NCBI RefSeq assembly: GCF_000203815.1
Contig: NW_004457695.1
Coordinates: 1,982,054 to 2,046,053 of the forward strand
Reading direction: 5' to 3'
Length of the DNA: 64,000 bases
Source: Cavenderia fasciculata
Taxonomy: Eukaryota; Evosea; Eumycetozoa; Acytosteliales; Cavenderiaceae
Shown: positions 10,890 to 22,830 of the stretch, piece by piece
How the letters are laid out: each line of letters begins with the position of its first letter
How positions within the stretch are numbered: position 1 is the first letter of the stretch
Notes under the pieces: model-generated
The model's input: the letters and a program-made list of their open reading frames with translations, nothing else
The model's database searches: none
Told to the model about the DNA's origin: nothing
Position numbers and translations under genes: made by a program

Positions 10890-13800
10890 TTAGTTATCAC
10901 GGAATGATTTTCTAATTTTACCCAATGAAACTGATGCTCTCTCTTTACGATACCTCATATGCATGGCTAGCCTCTTTCTATAATGATAAACTCCCCCTGC
11001 TATTGCTGCAAGTGACACGATCCCTACAACGACACCTACAATGACACCAGTCATTGTCTTTGACATTGATGAAGATGATTGACACTCTGACACCAAAACA
11101 GAGTACTTTGATCCACCCTTTTGACTTGATACCTTGCAATTTGGTTCATCATCTTCTTTACCAGTATCTGGATCATAAGTAATAATATTGATCTTTGAAA
11201 AATCACCATTTGATTGACCATAATTCATAACTGGAATATTAATTGGTTCATTCGATTCTGTTAAATTCTTTGCAACTCTAATTTCAATAGTTCCACTAAA
11301 GTTTGCATTATTACTTATATTCACTTGAGAAATAGAAATTAATAAATTTAGTATTATTAAAATTTCTATCTATCTATTTTTTACATACATTGAGAGAAAT
11401 CATCAATAGTATTAATTGTAACGATAATAGTTGAACTATTATTTTGTTCAAGACTACCATTAATATTTAATTTGTCGGAAGTTTGAGAAACTGTACCAAT
11501 AGAACCACCACTTTGTTGAATATCACCATTGATTTGACCTTGACCTTGAATGGCTCCACCTTGAATATCGATAGTGTTGTTGGATGACATGGATCCACCA
11601 CCAACAATGATAGAACCCTTCTTTTGGACCACCTTTGCAACTTTAATATTATTTCCTTTGACTTGGAGTTTACCTTGATTATTTAATTGAATACCAATTG
11701 AAATATCGGCTGTAGAATCAAGAGTACCACTGTTTGTTAATTCGAGTGGTGTATCTTGGATTCCCATAGCCGTCTTTTGTAATTGAACCTGACGATATTG
11801 TTCAAAGAGTGGATGTTGTACAGTTGGAATTTCAATATTTCTCGAGAGTGTAAAAGTACCTGCATTGGTAATCGAACTACCAGGGAATGTATAAATATCC
11901 GAGTCTGAAATGAGATTAGCTCCACTTTCAGTCTCTAAATAGGTGTCAATTAAAACGACACTTGAATCTGCAGAGTAGGTAAAACTACCACCTTGAACCA
12001 GAATACCACATCCACTACACGAGAAATTAGTTCCAGGAAGGATAATTAAATCCCCTGCAACTACTGCAATAGCTGAATCAATTCCAATAAATTGTCCTCC
12101 ATACTATAGTATAGAATAAATAATTAGTCCAACTTGAATATTATTATTTGTTTATAAGTTTATATTTATATTTACCTTCATAGATTCATGAGTACCAATA
12201 ACTGAAAGATTTAATTTTGTATAATTGATTGATATGAATACACCTGTTACGATGAGCCATGAATTAGCTTGTAAATCTACTACACCGTCACTAAATATAT
12301 CACCCATGACAGTGATGTTGGAGGCAGTGGCTGTAAGGAGAGATGATACTGCAATGGTACCTGGTACTTCGACGATGGTGGTGAGTAGGTTGATGGCAGT
12401 ATTGTCAAACAAATAAATGTCTCCAGTCACTGATAAATAGGAACCGATAACAGTGACGGTAGATTCATCGTACAATGACAAACCTTCCTCCACATAGAAT
12501 TCACTTTGAATCGATAGTACCTTTGTCTTGTTGTACATGATCAAAAGACCTTCAACATAGATAAAGGATTGTTGTTGGATGGTAATGGCAGAGTTATTGG
12601 TCATGAGCATATGTCCCTTTAAAAATACCGAAGAGTCATCCTCTATACTAATATCTGTGTTACCGGTAGCCAAACAACTACCAATCGTACCTTGAATATC
12701 CAAAACTGAATTGGTAGCTGCTCTAATCGATGAATTACCCATAGTAAATAAAATACCTCCACTTATCGTTACCCAAACATGATCAACAAATGTAAACCTT
12801 GAATCCTAAGAAAAATAAATAATTAATAGAAATTCTAGGGTTACTAGTTCCTTTTAACTTTCTTCTTTGTACATACAGATAAAAAGATATGACCATTTTT
12901 TAAATTAATATCTGAAAAGACATCTCTTGCAGACAAGACTGATCCATCGGTTACATTGATCGATGTACCAATAGAGTTGATAGCAGTATCATATAGGTAT
13001 AGACTAGATTTATCGGCAAGTTTAATAATACCAGAGTTCATATTAAACACTGATTTACCTGCTGGTGCAGGATCAGAAAGTGTCATATTCATAGTAGAAT
13101 TTAATAAATAGAAATTAATTCCAACTCCTGTAAGATTAGAATCAATCATATTTGAAAATGAATTCTAGAAAAAAAGAAATAAATAAATAAATATTTAGTT
13201 AACTCATTATTAAACTGATATTGAAATATTCATTTATCAATGTATATATTGATAATAATTATACTTACATTTAATACAACATGACTTGTCATTAAAAATG
13301 ATGATTCCAATATTCTTAAATAATTTGATATTCTTGATACCTACAATAAAAAGAATTTATAAAATTGATTAATATATATAAATATATATATATATATTAT
13401 TGTATTTAATAATATTAGAGTTTAACATACAGTAAAAACTTGATCATTTTTAAGAGTAACTTGTGAGATATTGATACTTAGGTAATTTGTATCAAAACTC
13501 CATATTTGACAAACCGATGAATTAAAAACATAAACGCCACCTACAGCATCGGGTACCGATACGATTCTATTGATATAGGCTCTATTTCCCATACCAAGAT
13601 AAATAATACCAGTAGTGTTTTGAGTGACAAGAGAATCATAGGCAGCTTCATAAATATATAAATGTCCCATTACATTGGTTCTATTTGCAAATGACCAATA
13701 CAACATACCAGAATTATGGTATAATGATGAGTTACTAATAAATAATAGATAAATCAAATAAGTAGGTAAGTATTAATTATTGATTGTTATTTTGAATTAA

Positions 13801-14169
13801 AAGATAACTTTACGGTCCAACAGTAACTTGAGTTATATTTCCTGTTTGAAAGAGGAACATTGTAGTTTGTTGATTTGCAATGTCTTGTGGACCACCACCA
13901 ATAGTTAATGTTTGCAATGCGATTTTACTGATTGAAGGTTCGGGTTGATACGTTGTTTTGACGGTAACAAGGCCTTGAATAAGTGCATTGTCTTGTTGGC
14001 CAGGTACAGATGCAGGATTCCAATTTGAGGCTAAATGCCAATTATCTGATGATTGACCTGCTGACCATACTATATCTGTTGCATTCACCGTTAACAATAA
14101 CGTTGACAATAACAACACAGACCATAAAAATAATAGTAATAGTCTTGTTGTTGTGGTGATCTTCATCAT
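10890..14169 (-). CDS. Type I membrane surface protein, tandem paralogue A
   Basis: Seven exons on the minus strand: 14169-13814, 13734-13431, 13340-13269, 13164-12877, 12805-12176, 12103-11389, 11323-10890. They encode 932 residues and all junctions are in frame with GT-AG ends. The protein starts with a hydrophobic signal peptide (LLLLFLWSVLLLSTLLL), then an adhesin-like segment NWHLASNWNPASVPG. A long ectodomain follows, rich in NST/NSS glycosylation sites and short beta-type repeats; the section GGAIQGQGQINGDIQQSGG suggests a beta-helix. It ends with one membrane helix (TGVIVGVVVGIVSLAAIAGG) and a basic tail of about 35 residues. This topology predicts a plasma-membrane adhesion or recognition protein (inference). 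The next gene on the same strand, 14722-17949, is a close paralogue. I recognise no named family. Confidence 0.85.
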
Positions 14170-14721
14170 TGAAAAAAAACTTAATTTCTTTTTTTTTTTT
14201 TGATTATTCTAAAAACTATTGTTATTTGTTGTGTTGTTATATCTCTCTCTCTCTCTTTCTTCCCCTTTTCACACAGCTAATAATTATCACTTGTTACATT
14301 GAAAGATTGATCAAAAAGGGAGGAGCATTGTTCAAACCCCGAAAAGTTTTTTTTAGGAAAGATCAGAAAACACGAGCCCTGCTTGATTTGTTTGTTGATC
14401 GAAACCGACCTTATTTCGAGCTAGGTACCACAAATCTTTGAAAAAAATTATAAAAATAATTTTTTGGGGGCGAATCGTGGTACATGCAAAATTCGCAAAG
14501 GGCAGATCCGATCTTGGTACCAAGATTTACATAGGAGGAGTATGTTTATTGGTACATTTAATCATTGTTCATTGTTTGTTATGATGATCATGATTGGTGA
14601 ATAAATAATATGTGGTATGGTTAGTTTGATATATTTATATATATATTTTTTTTTTTTTTTTTGGAAAATTGTGTGCGCGTTGCAATATAATTATGTTTTT
14701 GATTTTAAAAAAGAGACAGAT
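14170..14721. other. Spacer between the tandem surface-protein genes
   Basis: Promoter region of paralogue A and 3' flank of paralogue B. It contains a 16-bp perfect palindrome, ATCTTGGTACCAAGAT, at 14511-14526. It also has a looser inverted repeat GCGAAT...ATTCGC around 14470-14496 and a poly-T run near 14650. No gene is supported. Confidence 0.55.
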
Positions 14722-17700
14722 TTAAGGTGTTTGTGTAGAAGATGTTGATGATTTTCTTAAATTAGCCAATTTAGTTGAGAATTTGCCACTTTTGTATCTT
14801 GCAAATCTAGAAATTCTATGACGATAGTGTAATGAAATACCGACGACGACGGCAGCTGCAACAACACCTACAACGACACCTACAATGACACCAGTCATAC
14901 TCTTGGACATACCAGATGATTGACACTCTGATACCAAGACAGAGAATTTAGATCCACCCTTTTGACTTGATACCTTGCAACTTGGTTCATCATCTTCTTT
15001 ACCAGTCTCTGGATCATAAGTGATAATATTAATCTTTGAAAAATCACCATTTGATTGTGAGTAATTAATAATTGGAATTTCAACTTGACTAGATTCCGTC
15101 AAATTCTTTGCAACTCTTATTTCAATAGTTCCACTAAAATTTGCATTATTACTTATATTCACTTGAGAAATAGAAATAAATAAATAAATATAATTTGGAT
15201 TATTAAATTTCAATTTGTCTCTTTTTTTTTTTTACATACATTGAGAGAAATCATTAAAAGTATTAATTAAAATTAATATAGTTGAATTATTAGTTTGTTC
15301 AAGACTACCATTAATATTAAATTTATCGGATGATTGTGAACGTGATCCAATGGTACCACCACTTTGTTGAATATCACCATTGATTTGACCTTGACCTTGA
15401 ATGGCTCCACCTTGAATATCGATAGAGTTGTTGGACGATACTGATCCACCACCAACAGTCAATACACCACCACTTTGTACGTATTTGGCCATATTGATAT
15501 TTGTGCTGTTGACGATATGAAGGGTTCCTTGATTATTGAGTTGAACTTCGATTGAAATATCGGCATCTGATTGTATGGTACCATTATTTGAAAATTCAAT
15601 GTTTTGGGCATTGTTTGCATCGGTTGCACCACGTTGCGTATTGGAAGAGGCAATGAGAATATTCTTTGACAGCGTGAAATTACCATTGTTTGTAATGGAG
15701 CTGCCTGGGAACATCACCAAATCACTCTGAGCAACCAAACTACTACCATCATCATTGACAATGGCTGTATTGTTGAGTGTAATAATCGAATTTTCAGCAT
15801 ACACAAACTTGCCACCATAAATAAACAATCTACAATAGTTGCAAGTAAATGTAGTGTTTGGTAAAATCACCAAATCTCCATTTGCAACTCCAAGTGCTGA
15901 TAAATATCCATTAAATGTACCTCCATACTAAAAATAAATAAAATAGATAATTAATTAAAGGGGAACATAAATTTCTAATTGAGTGATTTAATTGTTGGTT
16001 TACATACAGTCATTTTACCATAAGATACAACAGCTGAACCTTGAGCAAGAATGGTAGAGTTGAGAGATTGGAGTTCACCAATACCCAACATGGATGAATT
16101 ATAAAATGCCATTTGACCAAGATCATTGAATACATTGCCAATGACAGTGACACTTGAATGTACAGCATTCAAAGTAGAGGACATAGTGATTGAACCTGGA
16201 ATCTCAACAATTGAATTGATAAAACTAATGGTAGAGTTATCGGCTGCTAATATTTGACCTTGTACGACCAAGTGAGAATCGGCAACTTCGCATCGACCAT
16301 TGTCCAACAAGATAAGAAACTTTTCAATCAAACTCTGGCTGTTTGCGTAGATACCGAAAACAGCATCTTCAGCAATACCCAATGTACCTCGAACATAGAT
16401 CGATGCATTATTGTATCCATAGACGGTAGCCTGATCACTAGCCATAAGATATCCCATAATGAAAATATTTGAATGACCATGAACAAAAATCTTTGAAGTA
16501 TTCAATGCCAAGAAATTTCCATTCGATGAACCACCTGCAATCACCAAAGATGAATTATTACTACCAATAATAGTTGAATTGTATAATAATGTTAATGATC
16601 CATTATTAATTCCAACTACACTTTTTTCAAATTTTAATGATGAATTCTATTTAAAAAATAGAAATAGAAAATATAGGTATATATATATTAGAATGTTGTT
16701 GTTTGAAATGATTGGTTTGGTTTATATGTATATCTATTTACCTTTAAAACAATTTGACCATATTCTAAAGATACAACAGAGTCTGTTAAAAATAGGTATG
16801 ATAATTCTTCAAGTAGGAAATTAAAGTTTGTGGTATGCATTTGAGTAGTTTGCATGTTTAGGAACGAAGCATTTCTAAGTAACAGGCCACCTTGGTCTCC
16901 TAAAAATTGGGGTAGGTTGGTTGGAGATGGATAAATGGTGGCTGATGAATTATATAATGCCATATATGAGTCTGTTACATTAATAATTGATCCATTTGAA
17001 TAAATAAAAGAGTCCTAAAAAAAAATTATAACAAAAAAAAAAAAGATTAGGTATAAACAATAAATTAATGGGAGAGAGAATGTGAGCCGGATGGATAGAT
17101 GGATATATACAGTAAATAATACATCTTGAAATGCAACGAAATAAGAGTCCTCTAATGAAAAGAAACCATGAATCTTTGATTCTTGTTGTGGCCATCTAAG
17201 AATCGAAAAATAAGATCCTTGTGCTGCAAGATAATCTGCATCGATATACAAAGTCTCTACTACTGCGTTTGAACAAAAAATGGTTCCTGTACTTATCATA
17301 ACTGTTATAAATGATGTTCCAGCTGAAAAAAAGGAATAATAATAAAAGGTTAGGTTTATAAGTTATATACAACAATGGATCAATGTTGATCCCTCCTCTG
17401 CTTGCTTGACATACCAAAAACCAAAGTTGCATCAACTCCAATATTGACAATTGAATCTACTCCAGCATTGATCATATATAATTCTCCACCAATAAATGTA
17501 TCATAAATAATTGATTCATAACTATTTGTTAAATAAACTGTTGATCCGCTATAAATTGAAAACAAAAAAAGATTAATAAATCATCAAGTATCAAAACTAT
17601 TTTTGTTTTTGAAAAACTTATAAACATACTAATAAACAGATAAATTTTGAGAAATAAATAATGGATTGGAAATAAGAACAGATGTAGTTTCTTCATTTAC

Positions 17701-17949
17701 TGAACCAACTTTCAATGAGGAGATATTAACTGGTACAATTGGACCTCCAAGTGTTGACACTTCTACACCTTGTCCATTGATAAACACATTGTCTCCAAAA
17801 GCTGGTAAAGATGATGGATTCCAATTACCTGCACTGTACCAAACATTTGTTGTAGTTCCTGCATTCCAAACTTTGTTTAAAGCATCAACTTGGTTTGTAG
17901 CAATAATCACCGCCACTAAAACTAATAATACAATTGAAATGATTCTCAT
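14722..17949 (-). CDS. Type I membrane surface protein, tandem paralogue B
   Basis: Seven exons on the minus strand: 17949-17630, 17548-17415, 17322-17111, 17014-16742, 16646-16008, 15927-15240, 15161-14722; 901 residues, all junctions in frame. It begins with a signal peptide (IVLLVLVAVIIATNQVDA) and then NVWYSAGNWNPSSLPAFGD, matching paralogue A. The ectodomain has many potential N-glycosylation sites. The C-terminus has a Cys-containing stalk (CKVSSQKGGSK, VLVSECQSS), a membrane helix (TGVIVGVVVGVVAAAVVVG) and a basic Ser/Thr-rich tail. Exon count and intron phases match paralogue A. N-terminal exons have diverged strongly while the last two are very similar, which points to conversion or constraint on the membrane-proximal part. 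A surface adhesion or recognition role is inferred from topology only. Confidence 0.85.
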
Positions 17950-18411
17950 CTCTTATTTCCTCTTTTCTCTTTTCTCTCTCTAATGATGATTATTTGCGTT
18001 ATAGAGGGATAGCCCTTTTGTTTAAATTGACTATTTCTATTCTATATATATTTGAAAAAGGAATAAAGGAGGAATGAATGAATGATTGTGAATGATGAGA
18101 AGAAGATGAGTTGAGGCGACAGTGAGTGTATTTATTGTTTGAATTATCGTTCGTGATCAGATGAATCAACGGAAAGGAGGAATTCTCGCCAAACAAACAA
18201 ATGTACTTTCAAAGGACATGGTGCCGAGGCCATCGTGCCACTGTTTTTATCAAAGAAAAAAGCAATTCTAAAAAAAACGAAATATCGTGATTCTCGCAGC
18301 CATCGTGTATCTTTTTAAACCGCACCTTTACCCAGTTTGTTTGTGTTGGTGTCCGCATATGGGCTGCAGGCATGTCTGAAAGAAAGAAAAGAAGTTCCAT
18401 CACATCACACA
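17950..18411. other. Intergenic region upstream of surface paralogue B
   Basis: About 460 bp between the start of paralogue B and the end of the MIP18-like gene, both on the minus strand. It has a somewhat higher GC patch at 18215-18370 in which GCCATCGTG occurs twice. I see no gene. Confidence 0.5.
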
Positions 18412-19076
18412 TCACTCTTCAATACATTCATTTACTAAATCAAATATCTCTCTTTGTTCTAATGCAGCCATTAATCTTTCTTTATCATTTATCTGTTTGT
18501 TTACTAGTAGAGAATAGAGTTGGTTAATATCATATGATACGTCATCATCTTATTATTATTATTACTATTACATACTATCGAATTCAGTTTGATGAGAACC
18601 AGGTTGAACATAGACAGTAACCTTTGATTGTTTTGGTAGAGATGTTTCAATTTTTTGCCTTAGACAAAGTGCAATAGTTGGTACTAGATGACAATGAGGT
18701 ACTGTAGGTCTAATATAAATGGTTATATTACAAACTTGTCCATTGTGTGCACCATTGTCATCAGTTGAAACAAGGTTATCTTCCACTGTTATATATTCTT
18801 CTTTTACAACATTCAATTCTTCCAATGTATTTGGGAATTCTGGATCTAAAATAGATACATAATATATAATAATCATCAAACATGTTAGTTCCTCTTTTCA
18901 TTCAGCAGTAATTCAACATTCATTTCATTTACCTTTAATTGATCTGATTATATCTAATGTACATAAATAAAAGAAGAATGAATATCAGCAAACAATGGTA
19001 TCTAATTCTCTTCTCTCTATTCTCTCTCATTCTTACCAAAGATATCAATTGCGTCTATTAAATTGTATTGCGTCAT
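18412..19076 (-). CDS. MIP18/CIAO2 family cytosolic Fe-S cluster assembly factor
   Basis: Four exons (19076-19037, 18953-18933, 18845-18576, 18503-18412) give a 140-residue protein. The second exon is a 21-nt microexon that supplies most of DIIRSIKD. Family signatures are clear: DIFDIIRSIKDPEFPNTLEE at the N-terminus, RPTVPHCHLVPTIALCLR with the conserved PHC cysteine, then YVQPGSHQTE and INKQINDKERLMAALEQ. CIAO2/FAM96 proteins act in the cytosolic iron-sulfur targeting complex with CIAO1 and MMS19, delivering clusters to DNA and RNA enzymes. The INKQINDKER and PTVPHC forms look closer to the CIAO2A branch than to CIAO2B (from recalled family features). Length is normal for the family. The upstream spacer to 19527 is TC-rich and AT-rich with no other gene. 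Confidence 0.93.
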
Positions 19077-19527
19077 AATGATGTTTTGTTATTGTTATCG
19101 ATAGATATATATATATATTGTTGTCTCTACTCTCTCTTTAGTTGTTATCATATGATTGTTTGTTTGATTTAATATTCCATTTGATATTGTTTCTCTCTCT
19201 CTTTCTCTTTCTCTTTCTCTTTTGTTTCTATGTATAAATGAATGAATGAATAAATGTATGATATATTGTGTATATCATTTAAATAATGAATGAATGAATG
19301 AAGATTTAAAACATGATCTTTCTTTTATAAAATTGATTATTTTTTGTAAATTTCATTAGTCAAAAGAGTAAAACAAAGATTTAGTTTGTTCATTTTTTAA
19401 ACTATGATTATTTGTTTATTTATTTGTATAATATATTTAAATATAAAATGGTGAAGAAGAAGTTGTAGTAGTTACTAAAGTACACTACACTATTAGATAT
19501 CAGATATCAGATATCTATCTATCTTTT
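19077..19527. other. Spacer between MIP18-like and SDR-like genes
   Basis: Non-coding AT-rich DNA with CTCTTT-type pyrimidine runs near 19120-19220 and AATG repeats near 19240-19300. It includes the MIP18-like promoter and the 3' flank of the dehydrogenase-like gene. Confidence 0.5.
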
Positions 19528-20552
19528 TTAGGCATGATTGTAATCATCATACTTGGCCTTTTCATTGGCCCAAGTTTGAAGATAGATCTTGGCATTCTCG
19601 ACGATTGGTAATTGCTTTGGATACCATCCGAGAACGTTGTGTGCCTTGGCTGAAGAGACCTTTTGGGAGATACCGACAAATTCAGAGAGGAGGTCTGCAG
19701 GCTTGACAAATTGAACCTTGGTGAGTGTCTGACCGAGACCTTGAGCCTTGGCAAACTCGAGTAGCAAGTCGGATACACTTTCATTGTAGGCATTGACGAT
19801 AAAGACTTGTCCTCTGACGGCATCGGTTCCATTCTTGGCTGCCAACACGTAAAAGTTGGCAAGATCTTGTGGATGGACGTATCCATGGTACTGGTTGACA
19901 GTACCTGATGTGGTGATGACACCGTCCTTGGCAGCAGAGATCAGTTGATTGTAGTAGGGTACGATACTTGGGGTGACAAACGATGGTTGGACAATAACGG
20001 CACCTAACTTTTCATAGTCACGTTGGAGACCTGCACGCTCAACAAGGAATGGGTGTGGATTGTAAGGAGTGTTTTCAGTGATGGCACCATCCAACACTTC
20101 ACCATAGACCGATGCACCAGAGGTGTAAAACACCAATTTAGAGTTCTTGGCACTCTTGTCAACAACAGTCTTGATGGCTTGGTACACTACAAACTGTGCC
20201 TTTTGGTCAGCAATCTCATTGACAGCTTCAACAATAATATCTACCTTTTCAGCGATCCCAGTCCATTTATCAGTTTCTTTAATATCACCTACAACAATTG
20301 GTGTGACTATGAAAAGAAAAGAAAAGTAAAATAAGAAAAAAAAAAAAAAGAATATTATAAGTAAGTATACAATCCAACAAACAAACAAACACATGTGGTG
20401 TGGTACCCAAACATACTTTGGTTAGAGAATAACAAGGCAGCTTTGGCTTGAGTTCTAGTTACACCGTATACTCTATACCCTTCCTTTACAAATGATGTGG
20501 CAACAGCCAAACCAACAGACCCAGTTGAACCTAATACAAGAACAGATGACAT
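19528..20552 (-). CDS. Extended SDR / NAD(P)-binding epimerase-like protein, catalytic Tyr-Lys not seen
   Basis: Two exons, 20552-20417 and 20306-19528, encode 304 residues. The N-terminus VLVLGSTGSVGLAVATSFVK carries the GxxGxxG dinucleotide-binding motif of extended short-chain dehydrogenases. A strand ending VFYTSGASVYG follows at the usual catalytic Ser position, and YHGYVHPQDLANFYVLAA matches the substrate-domain HVDDLA region. The usual YxxxK is not recognisable: after SGASVYGE the expected site reads PHPFLVERAGLQ. It may therefore bind dinucleotide without classic SDR catalysis, or have a shifted site. Relatives include NAD-dependent epimerases and NmrA-like regulators. A 110-nt intron separates the first Rossmann strand-helix from the rest. 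The substrate is unknown. Confidence 0.8.
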
Positions 20553-21093
20553 GATGATTATGATGATGATTAATTATTAACTTATTAAAATAGTTGATAT
20601 TATTATTATTATTATTGAATGATTTGATGAATGTTGGTAAATGATCATGGTTTAAATAGCCTTTGGTTTAATGATTCCAATGTTCAGAGCTGGAAGAGTT
20701 TATTAAAATAATATATTTAAAAGTGATTGGAATCATAAATGATATTTTTACTATTGCGTCCGAAAAATCACCCCAAATCTGCTATGGTCGTCTCAGCTCA
20801 ACTCAATAAAAATCGTCCCTGTTCTCGTCCTTGCTCAAAAAATAATCGTCCTGCTCGACCAAAATTGTGAACTTCCAAACAATTCCAAAACAATTCCAAC
20901 CAACAATGCAATATGTTTTTAAAAAAGGTAGTCGATGTGTAAGCAACTATTCGTTTATTATTTATTTATTTATTTGAAATTATACAGTAATTTATCTCTC
21001 TTTAGAAAGAATGGTGGGTGTTTTGTTTGTTTGTTTTAAAAAAAAAATGTACAATCAATTGGGTGATAGCTCTATTATTAGAGTATCAAACAA
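20553..21093. other. Spacer upstream of the SDR-like gene
   Basis: About 540 bp, AT-rich at both ends, with a less AT-rich core at 20755-20900 in which short words such as AATCGTCC and TCGTCC recur. No gene is recognised. Confidence 0.45.
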
Positions 21094-22536
21094 TTAATTA
21101 TTAAAACCACCTTTTGGTAATAAAGGATCAGTTGGAGAGGATGGGATTGGTTGAATGTAAGTAGCACCAGTGTAAAAGAGACCTGCTGCTGGTGGGCCTT
21201 GTGGCTTGCCTTCATTGACGAGTGGCTTTGGTGGTTGAACAGATGATCCAACAATTGGTTGAATGTATTGATATTGTGATTGTGGTGAATAGGCTGGTGG
21301 TGGAGCTGTTGGTTGTTGAGCAAATACTGATTGTTGTTGTTGTTGTGGTTGTTGTTGTTGTTGTTGTTGTGGTGGTGGATTAGTAAATGGATTATATGCA
21401 CTTAATGGATTAGTGTAAAATGGGTGTGATGTAATTTGACCATATGGATTAACAACATTATTAGAGTTGTTGGTAGCTTGTTGTTGTGGTTGTTGTTGTT
21501 GAATCAAATAAGATTGTTGTTGTTGTGGTTGTTGTGGTTGTTGATGTTGTAGATGTTGTTGACGTATTTGTTCAAGACTTTGTTGGATTTTTCTATTTTG
21601 TTCTTGACGATCAAGTTCTCTTTGAATCAAGTAGTGTTGTTGTGGTTGTGGTTGTGGCTGTGGTTGTGGTTGTGGTTGAACAATATTTGAAACATTAACA
21701 TATTTACTAAAATCTTTAAGGAGGTCTTGGAATTGAGCAGAGTTTGCAATTTCCTTTTTTTGTTGTTCATCCTTGGCAGTCAACTCTAAAAAGAGTCCGT
21801 TGATACGAGCAGCATACTCTTTCTTGAGTTGTTCGTCGAGTTGCTTCTTTTCCATTAGTTGGTCGAGACGGACGCGTTGCTCCTCTAGCATGATTTCGAG
21901 GTTCTTTTTCTCTTCCTCGAGGGCACGTGCACGGGCATCACGTTCGTTGGCTTCGGCGAGGATGGCACGTTGACGCTCTTGTTCGCGGGCTTGTGTGGCG
22001 AGGTATGAGTTGAGCTCCTCTTCACGCTTGCCCTTGAGAATCTTCTCTTCCTCTAGAGCTTTACGTTGTTCGTCGGCACGACGACGGATCTCGGCCTCTT
22101 GCTTGATACCTTCATCACGGATCTTTTGGAGACGTTCCTCTTCCACCGACTTTTTGTTGCGCAATTCTAGTTCTCTGAGGAAGTAGTTCATGGCATTCTC
22201 GCTGTTTTGACCAAAGTCGCGGAGGATCTTGGTGTAGTGTTCGTCCTTGAACGAGTCACCAAACACCTCTCTCAGCTCCTCGACCAGCTTGCGCTCTCGC
22301 TTTTTGGCGTCCTCTTCCTTTTTGCGTGCCTCCTTTTCAATCTCTATCTTCTTTTCCAACTGCTTTTGTTCATTCTCTAGTGTCACATGACGCTTTTGTA
22401 GAATGTCAACGGCCATGTTAATGTCCCAATTGTAACGATCCATCGTAGAGTATAGGAAATGGTCTCTTTGAAGCAATGGGAACATGCCAATCACCTGATC
22501 AACTATCTTTTTCTTATCTATTATATTAACACTCAT
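21094..22536 (-). CDS. Double CUE/UBA-like coiled-coil protein with Gln/Pro-rich tail
   Basis: Intronless, 480 residues. Residues 5-50 (VDQVIGMFPLLQRDHFLYST ending AVDILQKR) and 88-125 (LREVFGDSFKDEHYTKILRD ending NAMNYFLREL) both look like three-helix CUE/UBA ubiquitin-binding modules: hydrophobic-F-P or F-G-x-x near the start and a di-leucine-type helix at the end. Between and after them is a long charged coiled coil to about residue 265. Then come (QP)n repeats, poly-Gln runs and a Pro-rich C-terminus (residues 290-480) with no defined fold. This suggests a ubiquitin-reading scaffold (inference). The most confident part is the first CUE-like region. The central coil is encoded by GC-richer DNA than the tail. 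I know no named orthologue. Confidence 0.75.
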   Translation of the reverse strand: MSVNIIDKKKIVDQVIGMFPLLQRDHFLYSTMDRYNWDINMAVDILQKRHVTLENEQKQLEKKIEIEKEARKKEEDAKKRERKLVEELREVFGDSFKDEHYTKILRDFGQNSENAMNYFLRELELRNKKSVEEERLQKIRDEGIKQEAEIRRRADEQRKALEEEKILKGKREEELNSYLATQAREQERQRAILAEANERDARARALEEEKKNLEIMLEEQRVRLDQLMEKKQLDEQLKKEYAARINGLFLELTAKDEQQKKEIANSAQFQDLLKDFSKYVNVSNIVQPQPQPQPQPQPQQHYLIQRELDRQEQNRKIQQSLEQIRQQHLQHQQPQQPQQQQSYLIQQQQPQQQATNNSNNVVNPYGQITSHPFYTNPLSAYNPFTNPPPQQQQQQQPQQQQQSVFAQQPTAPPPAYSPQSQYQYIQPIVGSSVQPPKPLVNEGKPQGPPAAGLFYTGATYIQPIPSSPTDPLLPKGGFNN

Positions 22537-22830
22537 TGTATCTCTCTTATCTATCTACTATTTATCTATCTATCTGTATATATCTCTATGTCTATGTATA
22601 TAATTAGTGTAAAATATACAACTACAACAATAAAAATAAAAATGGATTAAATTGAAAGTTGTACTCAACCCTTTGCACCAAAATAAAATTGAATAAAACT
22701 AGAAATAGTCACGAACCCCATTCTTTGAGAATTTAAGCTGAACTGAAGTTCTTTGATTAGTGCGAACCATCTATCTTAAATCTCATTGTCCGTGTATATA
22801 TATATATATTGTACATATGTGTTAGATCGA
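22537..22830. promoter_or_regulatory. Divergent promoter region
   Basis: About 290 bp between two genes transcribed outward (CUE-like protein on minus, Cys-rich protein on plus). It is very AT-rich, with a TA run at 22796-22809 about 22 bp before the right-hand ATG. Confidence 0.5.

Noticed and set aside
19515-19922. 135-codon minus-strand frame overlapping the SDR-like gene
   Set aside because: It is a shadow of the real coding frame, which has the Rossmann motif and normal codon use.
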